From the NCBI RefSeq assembly GCF_947632445.1, contig NZ_CANRPM010000031.1, positions 1 through 34,057 on the forward strand: a DNA stretch of 34,057 nt, in the 5' to 3' direction. How positions within the stretch are numbered: position 1 is the stretch's first letter; the number at the start of each line of letters is the position of its first letter. Positions 17,514 through 26,200 of the stretch are shown one piece after another. The position numbers and the translations under genes were made by a program. The stretch is from an uncultured Bacteroides sp. GTDB lineage: Bacteria; Bacteroidota; Bacteroidia; Bacteroidales; Bacteroidaceae. The notes below the pieces were generated by a model. The model was not told where the DNA came from. It worked only from the letters and a program-made list of their open reading frames with translations, and searched no databases.

Positions 17514-18908
17514 ATGGGTATCAGACAACTGGATATATGCAACAGGGTGATGGCACAGGCGCAGGGCATAGCAGAATCGGATTTCCCGATTAACTCTTTC
17601 CCTGCCAAAGTACAGTCCGTCATCCTTGGCATGGTGCGTCATGAGAACTTCAAGGTGGAGTATCTTGCCGCAGCCATGCTGTCGGCTGCGGCTTCCGCGT
17701 TGGGTAACACTTACAATATCCGTGTAAAGGGACAATGGACAACCAATGCCGCCCTTTATATCATCATGGTGGGGCGGCCGGGACTCGGCAAGACACCGCC
17801 GCTTGAAGCCGTATTCCGTCCGCTTCGCAAAAGGGATTGCCGGACACTGGAGAAATTCAAGGCTGAAATGGCCGCCTATCAGAATACAATGAAAGAGAGC
17901 AAGGGCAACAACGGCATGGACAGGCCTGTATTGAGAAGAACCATCGTGTCCGATTTCACGCCGGAAGCCCTGATGCTTGCCCATCACAACTGTCCCCGTG
18001 GCATAACCATACTTGCGGACGAGATTATGGGCATGTTCAATTCCGCCAACCGCTATACCAACGGACAGCTCATAGAGCAGCTTCTGTCCGCATGGAGCAA
18101 CAGTGCCATAGATGTGACCCGTGTCAGCAATCCCATTCCCATACACATTGAGAATCCCTGCATCAACATGGTCGGCACGACACAGACCCGGCGTGTACAT
18201 GAGCTGCTCAAAAAGGGATACGAGGATAACGGCCTGCTTGACCGCATTCTGTTCGTGATGCCCAAGTCGTATCTGGTGCCACGGTGGACGGAAAGCGAAG
18301 AGGAGGATACCGGGAGCAATCCGGCATCTGCATGGAGGACATGGGAGGCAATCATGGAAAAGGTATTCGCCCTTGACTATGAAGTGAATGATGAAGGGAA
18401 TATCCCTCATCTGATAGGCATGGAAGCGGAAGCGAAAAGGGTTTTCTTCAACTGGCATAACAATACGATCGAACGCATCAATGCCATCAGGGATGAAGCC
18501 CTTGTGGAATCGCGTCCCATGAAAAGCCCGGTACAGGTGGCGCGTCTGGCACTGGTTCTCCAAGTCCTGTCTTATGCCTGCGGCGAGAGCCATCTGCAAT
18601 TCGTGACAACGACCGCCATTGAAGGTGCTATCCGGCTGAATGACTATTTCGAAGGTTCTTACAGGCGCATACGCGAATATGTGGCAAACGATGCCTGTGA
18701 CGAGCCGTCGCTGGAATTGCTCGCCCTGCTGAAAGATACGTTTGCCACAGCCGAAGCCCTTGATGCAGGAAGACAGCTAAAAGTGACGGAGCGCACGGTG
18801 ATGAACTATCTTAAAGAACTTGCAAAGAATAGGCTCATCCACAAGGTCAGGCAGGGAGTCTATGAAAAGGTATCATTCACAGCCGAGAATAGAAACTGCA
18901 ATGTATAA
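17514..18908 (+). CDS. DUF3987-family P-loop protein (element replication/mobilization)
   Basis: 464-aa protein with a Walker A motif, GRPGLGKT (residues 87-94), and a Walker B-like ITILADEIMGMF near residue 170. This is the DUF3987 arrangement found with primase-like genes in Bacteroides and phage elements. The C-terminus (about 395-455) contains a winged-helix-like stretch, LKVTERTVMNYLKELAKN. I chose ATG 17514, two bases after the HTH stop; the frame is open further upstream from 17376, but that part overlaps the HTH gene and is unlike the family. Probably an ATPase/helicase-type replication protein of the excised element; the exact reaction is not established. Confidence 0.8.
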   Translation: MGIRQLDICNRVMAQAQGIAESDFPINSFPAKVQSVILGMVRHENFKVEYLAAAMLSAAASALGNTYNIRVKGQWTTNAALYIIMVGRPGLGKTPPLEAVFRPLRKRDCRTLEKFKAEMAAYQNTMKESKGNNGMDRPVLRRTIVSDFTPEALMLAHHNCPRGITILADEIMGMFNSANRYTNGQLIEQLLSAWSNSAIDVTRVSNPIPIHIENPCINMVGTTQTRRVHELLKKGYEDNGLLDRILFVMPKSYLVPRWTESEEEDTGSNPASAWRTWEAIMEKVFALDYEVNDEGNIPHLIGMEAEAKRVFFNWHNNTIERINAIRDEALVESRPMKSPVQVARLALVLQVLSYACGESHLQFVTTTAIEGAIRLNDYFEGSYRRIREYVANDACDEPSLELLALLKDTFATAEALDAGRQLKVTERTVMNYLKELAKNRLIHKVRQGVYEKVSFTAENRNCNV

Positions 18909-18922
18909 CCCCTGTTTGCAGC

Positions 18923-19002
18923 TTTCAGTATGTTCAGTTTTTCAGTTTAGGGGTGGAGCATACCGTCAGTTCCTGCAAAACTGAAAGGACTGAAGACTGA
19001 AA
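18923..19002. repeat. TTCAGT-iteron inverted repeat, candidate replication origin or operator
   Basis: The left arm, 18923-18948, has three TTCAGT units about 9-10 bases apart; the right arm, 18978-19002, has the same three units in inverted orientation (CTGAA). About 29 bases lie between them, and flanking TTTGCAG/CTGCAAA extend the symmetry. It occupies the 122-base gap between the DUF3987 gene and the primase-like gene, a typical place for an origin or an operator. Confidence 0.5.
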
Positions 19003-19030
19003 TTACTGCAAATCAATTTCAGAAATCATC

Positions 19031-20056
19031 ATGGAGAATTATCGTTTTCATCTTGAAAAATATCATCGGGGTAGCAAGAAGGCGTGTCCCGAATGCAGGC
19101 GCAAGGCTTGTTTTACCCGTTATATCGACGAATCGGGAGAGATTGACTTTCCTCCCCATGTCGGCAAATGTGACCACGAGCACAGTTGCGGCTACCATTA
19201 CACGCCAAAGGATTTCTTCCGGGAACATCCTGATGAATCGGAACAATTCAGCCAGGAACGGAAACCGCAAGCTGCAGCTCCAACGAAGCCAGTCAGTCCT
19301 CCGTCTTTTATTGATTCGGCAGTCATGCAACGTTCACTGTCACACTATGACATCAACCCGTTGTACACATTTCTGTCCGACACGATTGGCAGAAGCAGTG
19401 CCGAAAGGCTCTTCAAGCTTTACCGGGTCGGGACTTCCAGGAAATGGAACTGTTCGACAGTTTTCTGGCAGGTGGATTCCAACGGACAGGTACACGCGGG
19501 TAAGATTATGGGATATGATACAAAGACCGGGCATCGACTGAAAGTTCCGCATCCGCATATATGCTGGGTACATACCGAGTTGCATTTGCCCGACTTCAAC
19601 TTGTGCCAGTGTTTCTTTGGCGAGCACCTTCTTGTCCGCTATCCCGACAAGACCGTGTTCATTGTGGAAAGCGAGAAGACAGCACTCATTGCAGCCCACT
19701 TCATGCCTGACGGCTTATGGCTGGCGACCGGAGGAAAGAACGGCTGTTTCAACGAAAGGGCTGTTCGTGTACTGGCGCATCGGGATGTGGTACTGATGCC
19801 AGACCTTGGCGCAACGGAGCAATGGAAGCAGAAGACTTCCATGCTTGCTAATGTCTGTCGGTCCGTATCGGTCAGTACGGTACTGGAAGATATGGCAACT
19901 GCCGAACAACGCGATCAAGGGTTGGACATTGCAGACTTCCTTCTGATGGAAGACACTCCGCAGATGATACTCCAACGGATGATTGACCGCAACCCCGTCT
20001 TGCAAACCCTGATTGACGAACTTGGGTTGAAATTGGTGGATGCAGAACAGATATGA
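19031..20056 (+). CDS. Zinc-finger/Toprim-like (primase-type) protein
   Basis: 341-aa protein. The N-terminus is Cys/His-rich (Cys19, Cys22, Cys27, then Cys47, His49, Cys53, His56) and resembles a zinc-binding primase-like domain; I associate it with DUF6371, from memory. The central and C-terminal part has a Toprim-like core: the acidic glutamate motif VFIVESEKTALIAAH near residue 214, a glycine-rich GLWLATGGKNG, and an Asp motif, VVLMPDLGA. Together with the upstream P-loop gene and the iteron-like repeat it suggests a primase-type role in replication of the excised element. Not a canonical DnaG: the catalytic DxD is reduced to a single visible Asp. Confidence 0.75.
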   Translation: MENYRFHLEKYHRGSKKACPECRRKACFTRYIDESGEIDFPPHVGKCDHEHSCGYHYTPKDFFREHPDESEQFSQERKPQAAAPTKPVSPPSFIDSAVMQRSLSHYDINPLYTFLSDTIGRSSAERLFKLYRVGTSRKWNCSTVFWQVDSNGQVHAGKIMGYDTKTGHRLKVPHPHICWVHTELHLPDFNLCQCFFGEHLLVRYPDKTVFIVESEKTALIAAHFMPDGLWLATGGKNGCFNERAVRVLAHRDVVLMPDLGATEQWKQKTSMLANVCRSVSVSTVLEDMATAEQRDQGLDIADFLLMEDTPQMILQRMIDRNPVLQTLIDELGLKLVDAEQI

Positions 20057-20070
20057 TAATTGGATAAATT

Positions 20071-20234
20071 GGACAGCTCGCTGTCCTTGAAAAAGGGTTT
20101 GTAAAATCCCGTAGCTTATTAGGGCATTTTCCCTGCAATCACTCTACGAGTGGCAGTCAAAAAGCCCATAAACGGAGAGATACCCTCCCGGCATCCATGT
20201 CTGCCTGTGGCACATTGACGGGATTTTACGAACC
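20071..20234. other. Candidate oriT/regulatory region before the relaxase
   Basis: The non-coding 20057-20271 region contains a perfect 7-bp stem-loop, GGACAGC..GCTGTCC (20071-20086), and a hairpin, CACTCTACGAGTG (20140-20152), extended by TGC..GCA. A 17-base inverted repeat with one mismatch, GGTTTGTAAAATCCCGT at 20096-20112 and its reverse complement at 20218-20234, frames the region. MobV origins usually lie just upstream of the relaxase gene and have such hairpins. The nick position cannot be read from sequence. Confidence 0.5.
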
Positions 20235-20271
20235 ATAACACAGAAATAATAATCGCAAAAACGCAAAAAAT

Positions 20272-21666
20272 ATGAGTAATACACAATATGCGGTTTGCCA
20301 CCTGCAACGTGGCAGCGGTAATGACAGCGGAATGTCATGTCATATAGAAAGAAAGGATGCAAACGGGAAGAAATACATTCCCGTCAATGCCGATGCGAAC
20401 AGGACACAGCTTAATCGGGAACTTATTACATTTCCTGCCGGAGTACAGAACAGGACGGATGCCATACAGTATCGTATCAATAACGCCGGGCTGCACCGCA
20501 AATTGGCCAAGAACCAGACAAAAGCCATCCGCATTATTCTGACCGGAACACATGAACAGATGATGAAGATTGCCCAAGAAGGGAAACTGGGAAATTGGAT
20601 AGATGCCAACCTGAAATGGCTCCGGGAGACCTTCGGCAGTGAAAATCTTGTTTCATGTGTACTGCACATGGACGAGAAGACTCCGCACCTGCACGCTACT
20701 GTCGTACCCATTGTCACCACCGAACGCCTTAGAAAGAAACGCGAAGGCGAGAAAAAGTACGAGACTAAATCCGGACCGAGGCTTTCTGCCGATGACATGA
20801 TGCGGCGGAGCAAGCTGCACGAATACCAGAACAGCTATGCCGCAGCCATGAAACCGTTCGGGTTGCAGCGTGGAATAGTCGGTTCCACCGCCAAACATCA
20901 GGCAAATTCGGAATACTATAAGCAACAGGTAAGTCGGTACGAGGAAGACATTGCCAGATTGCAGGCCGACATTGAGAAAGCGCGAGAGGGCAAAAATACC
21001 ATTCTATCATGGTTCGGGAAAGGTGATCTTGCTAAGGCAAAGAAGGAACTAGGAGAAAAGGACGAGCTGATAGCCAAACTGAAAGGTCAAATCCAAATAC
21101 TCACAGCAGAGAAAGAGCATCTACAGGAGCAACACAAATCCGACATCGAACAACTGCGAAACGGCTATCAGAAAGAGATAGACAAAGCTATCCGTAGGGC
21201 GGAAACGGCAGAGCGGCAATCGAAAGAAAAAGATGCCGTCATCGACAAACAGAAGCAACACATTGACCAACTTGACCGTAAAGCCAATCCTCACAGATAC
21301 CAACTTTCATCCGGCGCGGAACTGGTACATTACATCATTCCAAATATGAGGAATCCGTCCATTCATATTTGGACGAAAGTTGGCAATGAAGAATATGACA
21401 CAAGGACTTATATAGAATATTTCAGTGATATATGGGAACGGTTTAGCAAGGACGAAGCTACCGTTTACGAGCTCATCAATGAAGTATTTGAGCCACAGGA
21501 ACAGGTCAATGAAGCACAAGCTAATCTTCTTGGAGCAGCCTTTGAACTTGTAGCAGGTGGTCAGGCACAAGTACATGTCGGAACAGGCTCCGGTGGCTCG
21601 TCTTCTGAACTTCCTTGGAATAATAAAGATAAATACTCCAATAAACAAACAACCACAAGACGATGA
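20272..21666 (+). CDS. MobV-family relaxase (plasmid recombination/mobilization protein)
   Basis: 464-aa relaxase of the Pre/Mob (MobV) family that nicks one strand at oriT to start conjugative transfer by a helper system. Motif I is YAVCHLQRG (6-14), motif II is in LNREL (47-51), and motif III is HMDEKTPHLHATVVPI (132-147), which has the metal-binding histidines of the HxDExxPHxH type. Residues about 215-355 are a long coiled coil with many Glu/Lys/Gln heptads (DIARLQADIEKARE..), as in other Bacteroides MobV proteins. The C-terminal 110 residues are a separate small domain ending in a Gly/Ser tail. No coupling protein or type IV secretion genes are in the window, so the element is mobilizable rather than self-transmissible. 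Confidence 0.9.
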   Translation: MSNTQYAVCHLQRGSGNDSGMSCHIERKDANGKKYIPVNADANRTQLNRELITFPAGVQNRTDAIQYRINNAGLHRKLAKNQTKAIRIILTGTHEQMMKIAQEGKLGNWIDANLKWLRETFGSENLVSCVLHMDEKTPHLHATVVPIVTTERLRKKREGEKKYETKSGPRLSADDMMRRSKLHEYQNSYAAAMKPFGLQRGIVGSTAKHQANSEYYKQQVSRYEEDIARLQADIEKAREGKNTILSWFGKGDLAKAKKELGEKDELIAKLKGQIQILTAEKEHLQEQHKSDIEQLRNGYQKEIDKAIRRAETAERQSKEKDAVIDKQKQHIDQLDRKANPHRYQLSSGAELVHYIIPNMRNPSIHIWTKVGNEEYDTRTYIEYFSDIWERFSKDEATVYELINEVFEPQEQVNEAQANLLGAAFELVAGGQAQVHVGTGSGGSSSELPWNNKDKYSNKQTTTRR

Positions 21667-21790
21667 TCAAAAAAACAGGTAAGGTCTGGAGTTTTATAAA
21701 AGTAGTACCTACGAGAACATCAATTTGTATAAAAAGCAGGCTAGTATCAAAAAATAATATCTCTAAAACCTTTGTTCTTCAAAACAAAAG

Positions 21791-21805
21791 AGGTATCATA
21801 TACCT
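21791..21805. promoter_or_regulatory. Palindrome directly before the invertase start
   Basis: AGGTATCATATACCT is a perfect 6+6 inverted repeat ending five bases before the invertase ATG. It could fold in the mRNA over the ribosome-binding region or act as an operator. A nearby CTTTGTT..AACAAAAG repeat (21770-21790) adds to the symmetry. 21667-21790 otherwise has no gene. Confidence 0.4.
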
Positions 21806-21809
21806 AAAA

Positions 21810-22460
21810 ATGGTATATGGCTACATCCGCGTTTCCACCGACAAGCAGACGGTGGAAAACCAACGTTTTGAGATAGAGCGTTTCTGCAAAAAAGAAGGAT
21901 TGACGATAGATGGCTGGATAGAAGAAACTATCTCTGGTACAAAGAACTATTCTAAACGGGCACTCGGCAAGCTTCTAAACCGAATTGTCAAAGATGATTT
22001 GATAATCTGTACAGAGTTATCTCGTCTTGGACGCAACCTCTTTATGATTATGGAAATACTCAATATCTGTATGACAAAAGAGAGTCGCGTTTGGACGATT
22101 AAAGATAATTACCGTCTTGGCGATGACATTCAAAGCAAAGTACTTGCTTTTGCTTTCGGACTATCCGCAGAAATAGAACGTAACTTGATTTCTCAGCGGA
22201 CAAAAGAAGCCCTTGCTCGGTTAAAAAAGGAAGGACATCAAGTCGGTAGAGGTCAAGGTCAACGCAATAAGCAGTTGAACGCAAAATGTGTGGCAAAGCA
22301 CAAATACATAGAGGGTCAAATGGCAAAAGGGATAAGCGTTCCGCAGATAGCTAAGAAATTGAAAATTGCAAGGGGTACACTATATCGATATTTGGCATAT
22401 ACCGGATTGAGAACTCCAACAAAATCAAGGAATGGCAGATGGGAGCGTGGTATCTATTAA
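21810..22460 (+). CDS. Serine recombinase/DNA invertase (Mpi/PinR-like)
   Basis: 216-aa small serine recombinase of the resolvase/invertase family. Catalytic Ser9 is in YIRVSTDKQ, followed by the family signatures ELSRLGRNLFMIMEIL and AEIERNLISQRTKEALARLK (catalytic domain and E-helix). The C-terminal HTH is visible in AKGISVPQIAKKLKIARGTLYRYL. It resembles the Bacteroides master invertase Mpi. I start at ATG 21810 because MVYGYIRVS is the family N-terminus; the frame is open further upstream but that part is AT-rich and unlike the family. Its 3' end overlaps the first specificity cassette by 22 bases. Position and family make it the likely actor for inversion of the cassettes just downstream. 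Confidence 0.9.
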   Translation: MVYGYIRVSTDKQTVENQRFEIERFCKKEGLTIDGWIEETISGTKNYSKRALGKLLNRIVKDDLIICTELSRLGRNLFMIMEILNICMTKESRVWTIKDNYRLGDDIQSKVLAFAFGLSAEIERNLISQRTKEALARLKKEGHQVGRGQGQRNKQLNAKCVAKHKYIEGQMAKGISVPQIAKKLKIARGTLYRYLAYTGLRTPTKSRNGRWERGIY

Positions 22461-22891
22461 CCGTCCGTTTTTTGAAGACAGATCCGAAAGCTCGTTACCA
22501 AGGTTATACGTTCTATTTTAGGGAGGGACTTTGTTGGAGTGACATTAATACGACTTTTCTTAAGTGTAGAATTAAGCAAAAGAGTATTCATGACGTAAAA
22601 AGTATGAGTATTTTTGGCGTGTGCGACAAAGTTCCCGAAAAATACATTTTATGTGTAATTAATTCGACACTGATTAGCTATTATGTTGATACTTTTGTAA
22701 ATAACACTCAGACTTTTCAAATAAACGATGCTCGTCAACTCCCAATTATCGTTCCTACATCTGAACAATTATCATTTTGTAGCGCTTTGGCAAAAGCTGC
22801 AATAGCGCAAAAAATAAAAGGGAACGAGTCATCAAACATACAAAAACAATTGGATGATTTTATAGAAAATCAAATCTTTGGTTTAGTATAG
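22439..22891 (+). CDS. Silent specificity (TRD) cassette 1, partial methyltransferase C-terminus
   Basis: This frame encodes 150 aa that align to the last part of the 1250-aa methyltransferase on the opposite strand: FYFREGLCW, SMSIFG, INSTLISYYVDTFVNNT and INDARQLPIIVPT match FYFREGFCW, SMSFFS, MNSRFAAFYVDNLINST and GDAKLIPIMIPT. It has no methyltransferase core and no promoter of its own, so it is probably silent until joined to the active gene. The first ~27 codons also retain homology (WYL..VRFLKT) but with an internal deletion of roughly 30 bases. The 20-bp switch site is 22519-22538. Its stop codon TAG (22889-22891) lies within the next switch site. It is an ORF with its own ATG that an automatic annotation may list as a TaqI-like specificity protein. 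Confidence 0.8.
   Translation: MGAWYLLTVRFLKTDPKARYQGYTFYFREGLCWSDINTTFLKCRIKQKSIHDVKSMSIFGVCDKVPEKYILCVINSTLISYYVDTFVNNTQTFQINDARQLPIIVPTSEQLSFCSALAKAAIAQKIKGNESSNIQKQLDDFIENQIFGLV
22519..22538 (+). repeat. Switch site 1 (cassette 1)
   Basis: TAGGGAGGGACTTTGTTGGA: 18 of 20 bases equal the active site and site 2; the two differing bases (AC instead of TT) lie near the centre. The eight bases upstream, TTCTATTT, also match the active site. Confidence 0.8.
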
Positions 22892-22908
22892 GGAGGGTTT
22901 TTGTTGGA
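22889..22908 (+). repeat. Switch site 2 (cassette 2)
   Basis: TAGGGAGGGTTTTTGTTGGA: identical over 20 bases to the inverted copy inside the methyltransferase gene at 23679-23698. Its first three bases are the cassette 1 stop codon. Confidence 0.85.
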
Positions 22909-23270
22909 TAGATGTCAACTCTACATACCTTAAAGCCAGAATTAAAGCAAATGGCGTTTTTGATGTTTTGAGTATGAGCCTATTCACAATGACAAACCTT
23001 CCTGACTGGTACTATGTAGCCCTAATAAATTCAGAATTTATTAGCCTATATGTTGACAATTTTATCAACAACACTTCTCATTTTCAGATAAATGACGCAC
23101 GGCAGCTACCTATAGTAATCCCACAAAAGAAAATATTTGAATCATTGCAAAAATTAGTTGCCGATTGCATCAGCCTCAAAAGAACAGCAGTGATTGATGA
23201 AATCTTAATGGAAGAAAAACAATATGAACTTGATAGATTGGTTCGTTTATTGTATGGAGTAGAGGATTAA
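22889..23270 (+). CDS. Silent specificity (TRD) cassette 2, partial methyltransferase C-terminus
   Basis: It begins inside a switch site (AGG GAG GGT TTT TGT TGG, encoding REGFCW) without a start codon and runs in frame to TAA at 23268-23270, about 127 codons. The sequence (SMSLFT, INSEFISLYVDNFINNT, INDARQLPIVIPQ, then a helical tail ending LYGVED) is a third variant of the methyltransferase C-terminus. An ATG at 22968 could start a 100-aa fragment, but no promoter is seen. Inversion between 22889-22908 and 23679-23698 would fuse it in frame to the active enzyme. There is no frameshift or stop, so the cassette looks maintained, not decayed. Confidence 0.8.
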
Positions 23271-23289
23271 TGGATATCCTCTACTCCAT
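23254..23289. terminator. 14-bp perfect hairpin between convergent reading frames
   Basis: ATGGAGTAGAGGAT (23254-23267) and ATCCTCTACTCCAT (23276-23289) flank an 8-base loop. It covers the 3' end of cassette 2 and lies 10 bases from the methyltransferase stop. It is symmetric, so it would act as a terminator in either orientation of the invertible segment. It lacks a long T-run. Confidence 0.6.
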
Positions 23290-23298
23290 TCTCTGTAT

Positions 23299-26200
23299 CT
23301 ATAATTGATATATGCTCTCAACTATTAAATCATTGGCTCTTTCCACAGCATTGAGTTCTTCTGAAATATCTAAATCTGTCGCAATTCCTTTTGCAACAGA
23401 CCGTTTCAAGTCAAATGCTTTATCAAAGAGGCGTTTACATTCATATAGTTGCTCAATAGTTGGTATCATAATAGGGATAAGTTTTGCATCACCAGTAGTA
23501 CAATGAGATGTTGAATTTATAAGATTATCTACATAAAATGCAGCAAATCTTGAATTCATAATCGAAATAAGGTAATACTCTGGTGTTTGTTCTGTACATG
23601 AGAAAAAACTCATGCTTTCGGTACTTTGAACGGTCTTTTCTTTCTTCTTACATTTCATGTATGTAGTCAAAACATTATTCCAACAAAAACCCTCCCTAAA
23701 ATAGAATTGAGGGTTACGAACAACGGGCATACCTTCCCCTTTCTTGCCGGAATTAGTCTTCAAAAAACGGACATTCTCCTTAGACCACGCAATAGCGAAT
23801 GGAGTTTCAAGATACCATCGATTTCCGTCTTTATCTCCTTTATCATAAGGCACATAGTATGGTTTGGTTGTTTCTATACCGTTCTCTTTTTCGTCATCCG
23901 TCAAAGAATCCACATTTGCTATTTCGCAATCATCCACAATCTTGTAAAGATAACCTTGACCAAAAATGTCACGACCATATTGCTCTTTGAGAGAATCAAA
24001 GAGTTCTGCAATTTCAGCTTCTGACAGTGATTGCAAAAAAGCTGCATACGATGGGTAACGGTACATTTCAGCGGTAATAGCTTTCGGGGTACGAGCCAAG
24101 AAATCTGCCAGTTTCTTAGGACGGGACATGCGGATGTTGTCTGCCCATTTAGTAGTGCTTCTTACAGCAATGTATTTACCGTTATTGGCGGTTGCTAAGC
24201 CCTGTCCTCCCTCGGTCAAGCACCCAAGAAGTGCAACATCACCGGGTTTCAGACTCGCCCGATATTCTTCAAGTTCGCGTTTGTTCTTTTCAATGTCACG
24301 TGAAGTCTTAATCTTGTCCCACCACTTATCATATAGAGCTTTTACCTTTTCACCGTAAAGCTCATAGATACGCATATTCAACGCGGACGGTTTGAATATT
24401 ACGCTATTTTGAGTATTGAGATATACCGATTGAGCTACAATCAGACATTCGGGCTGTGATAAATTCTTACGACCGTCCATAAAGCGCACGAGATTTTCTG
24501 CAATAGGCTTATTCTTAACAGCCGAGGTAATGCAAGTGTCAACCATCACCGCTTCAAATGGATTGGCTGTATCGAACACGTAATTAAGTGTATTGGCAAG
24601 CAGTAAATCTCTTAAATTGCGCTTGGTTTGAGTTGTCCAAAATGTCTTTGGAGTAATGTATGTAATACATCCGCCCTTACAAAGCAAGGAAAAGCCTTTG
24701 AAAAAGAACAGGTTGTATGTGTCATCAGAGAAACCAAATTCCGCCTCGAATAATTTCTTATCGGCAGTAGAAACCCCTTTTGTAGAAATATAAGGTGGAT
24801 TGGCGATAAGAATGTCGAAGCCCTCTTTGACACCGAACATCCATTCTGGATCAAAGAAAGGAGCGAAAGAATTTTGATCAAACATATCCCACTGAGCAAG
24901 CTGGGCTGCTTGCTCATTACCGATGCAGTCTTTGTCAAGTAAGAGGTCGGCTATTTCCTGACGCAAGCGAACCACTTCTTTGCGCCATTTTTCCTTTGTC
25001 GCAGGTCGGCGAGCACTGAAAATCTTATGCTTGGCAATTTTCAGTTGACTATCTTTTTGCTTTATTTCTTCGGAGTCAAAAAGAGTTGCCTCCGTCTTTT
25101 TCAAACCGAGAAGCGAATTTGCAGCAACAAACTTAGCTTCCAAGTTAGGGAGCGGTCGAATGCCAAAGTTATCAGCCGGATTATCATTTCGCTTTTGGTC
25201 AATGACGAGCGAAATAAAGAAACGGAGCTTTGAAATTTGAATTGCAATTGGCTGAATATCTACACCATAAATGCAATTTTCGATGAGGTGAAGTTTACGG
25301 GCATAGTCCGGGTAGTTTACATTCTCATCGAAAGCTCTTTCAATATCAGCGACTGCTTCTCGTCTTTCTTCGGCGGTCGAAGTGAGGTATGCTTCGGAAG
25401 TTTCATCAATGGCAAATTGCAGGAGCATATTCTTCCAACGACTATTATCTGGATCAATCTGTTTGAGGATATGTACCATTTGCTGGAGCACACCCACGGG
25501 AAATGCGCCCGAACCGCAAGCCGGGTCGAGAATCTTGCAGTTGTAGAGCGACTGCATAATCGCCAACTTCTGCTGTTCGGTGAGCACGATTTCGCTGTCG
25601 GCATAGGCAAGCAACTTACGGTATTCGTCCTCCAGTTCATTACCAACTGTGCGTTTGAGGTGAGCGATAAGACTTTCATCGACCATATACTGCACGATCT
25701 CGCGCGGAGTATAGAAAGAACCCGTTTGTTTTCGGGCGGTTTGCTGGGTTTCCGGGTTGTAAGATGCCAACAAGTTCTCAAACACCTTACCGAGCAATTC
25801 CGGGTCAAGCGACACATCCTTATCAAACGGCATATTCTCCTCCACTGTGAAATTGTAGCGTTTGAGAATGTCGATGATACCACGAGCGGACACTTTCTTT
25901 TTGTTGGCATCGCCATAGAACTCAGATAAGTCGATATTCTTACCGGCTTCCTCACCGAAGAAAAGATAATCTGGCACAATCAGTTGTGCCATAGACTCCT
26001 TACGTTCGCTGAACCCATCGTAGTACATTCCCGTGCGTTTTTCGTCCAAGCAGTCGAAAAGTCCGCCATTAAGGAACGGTACTGTCTCGTTGGCAAGACG
26101 CAAGAATTCGTCAGGGTCGTTAAACTCATCACGGTAGCGCATCAATTTATTATCATCAAACTGCGAACGGTTGTCCTTGAATCGGCGTTCTGTCAATTCG

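Noticed and set aside
21663..21809. Extended N-terminus of the invertase
   Set aside because: The family begins at the YIRVS motif; the upstream 49 codons are AT-rich with no similarity to serine recombinases and include the palindrome.
22968..23270. Independent 100-aa protein starting at ATG 22968
   Set aside because: The coding similarity continues upstream without a break to the switch site at 22889, and there is no promoter; it is the 3' part of cassette 2.
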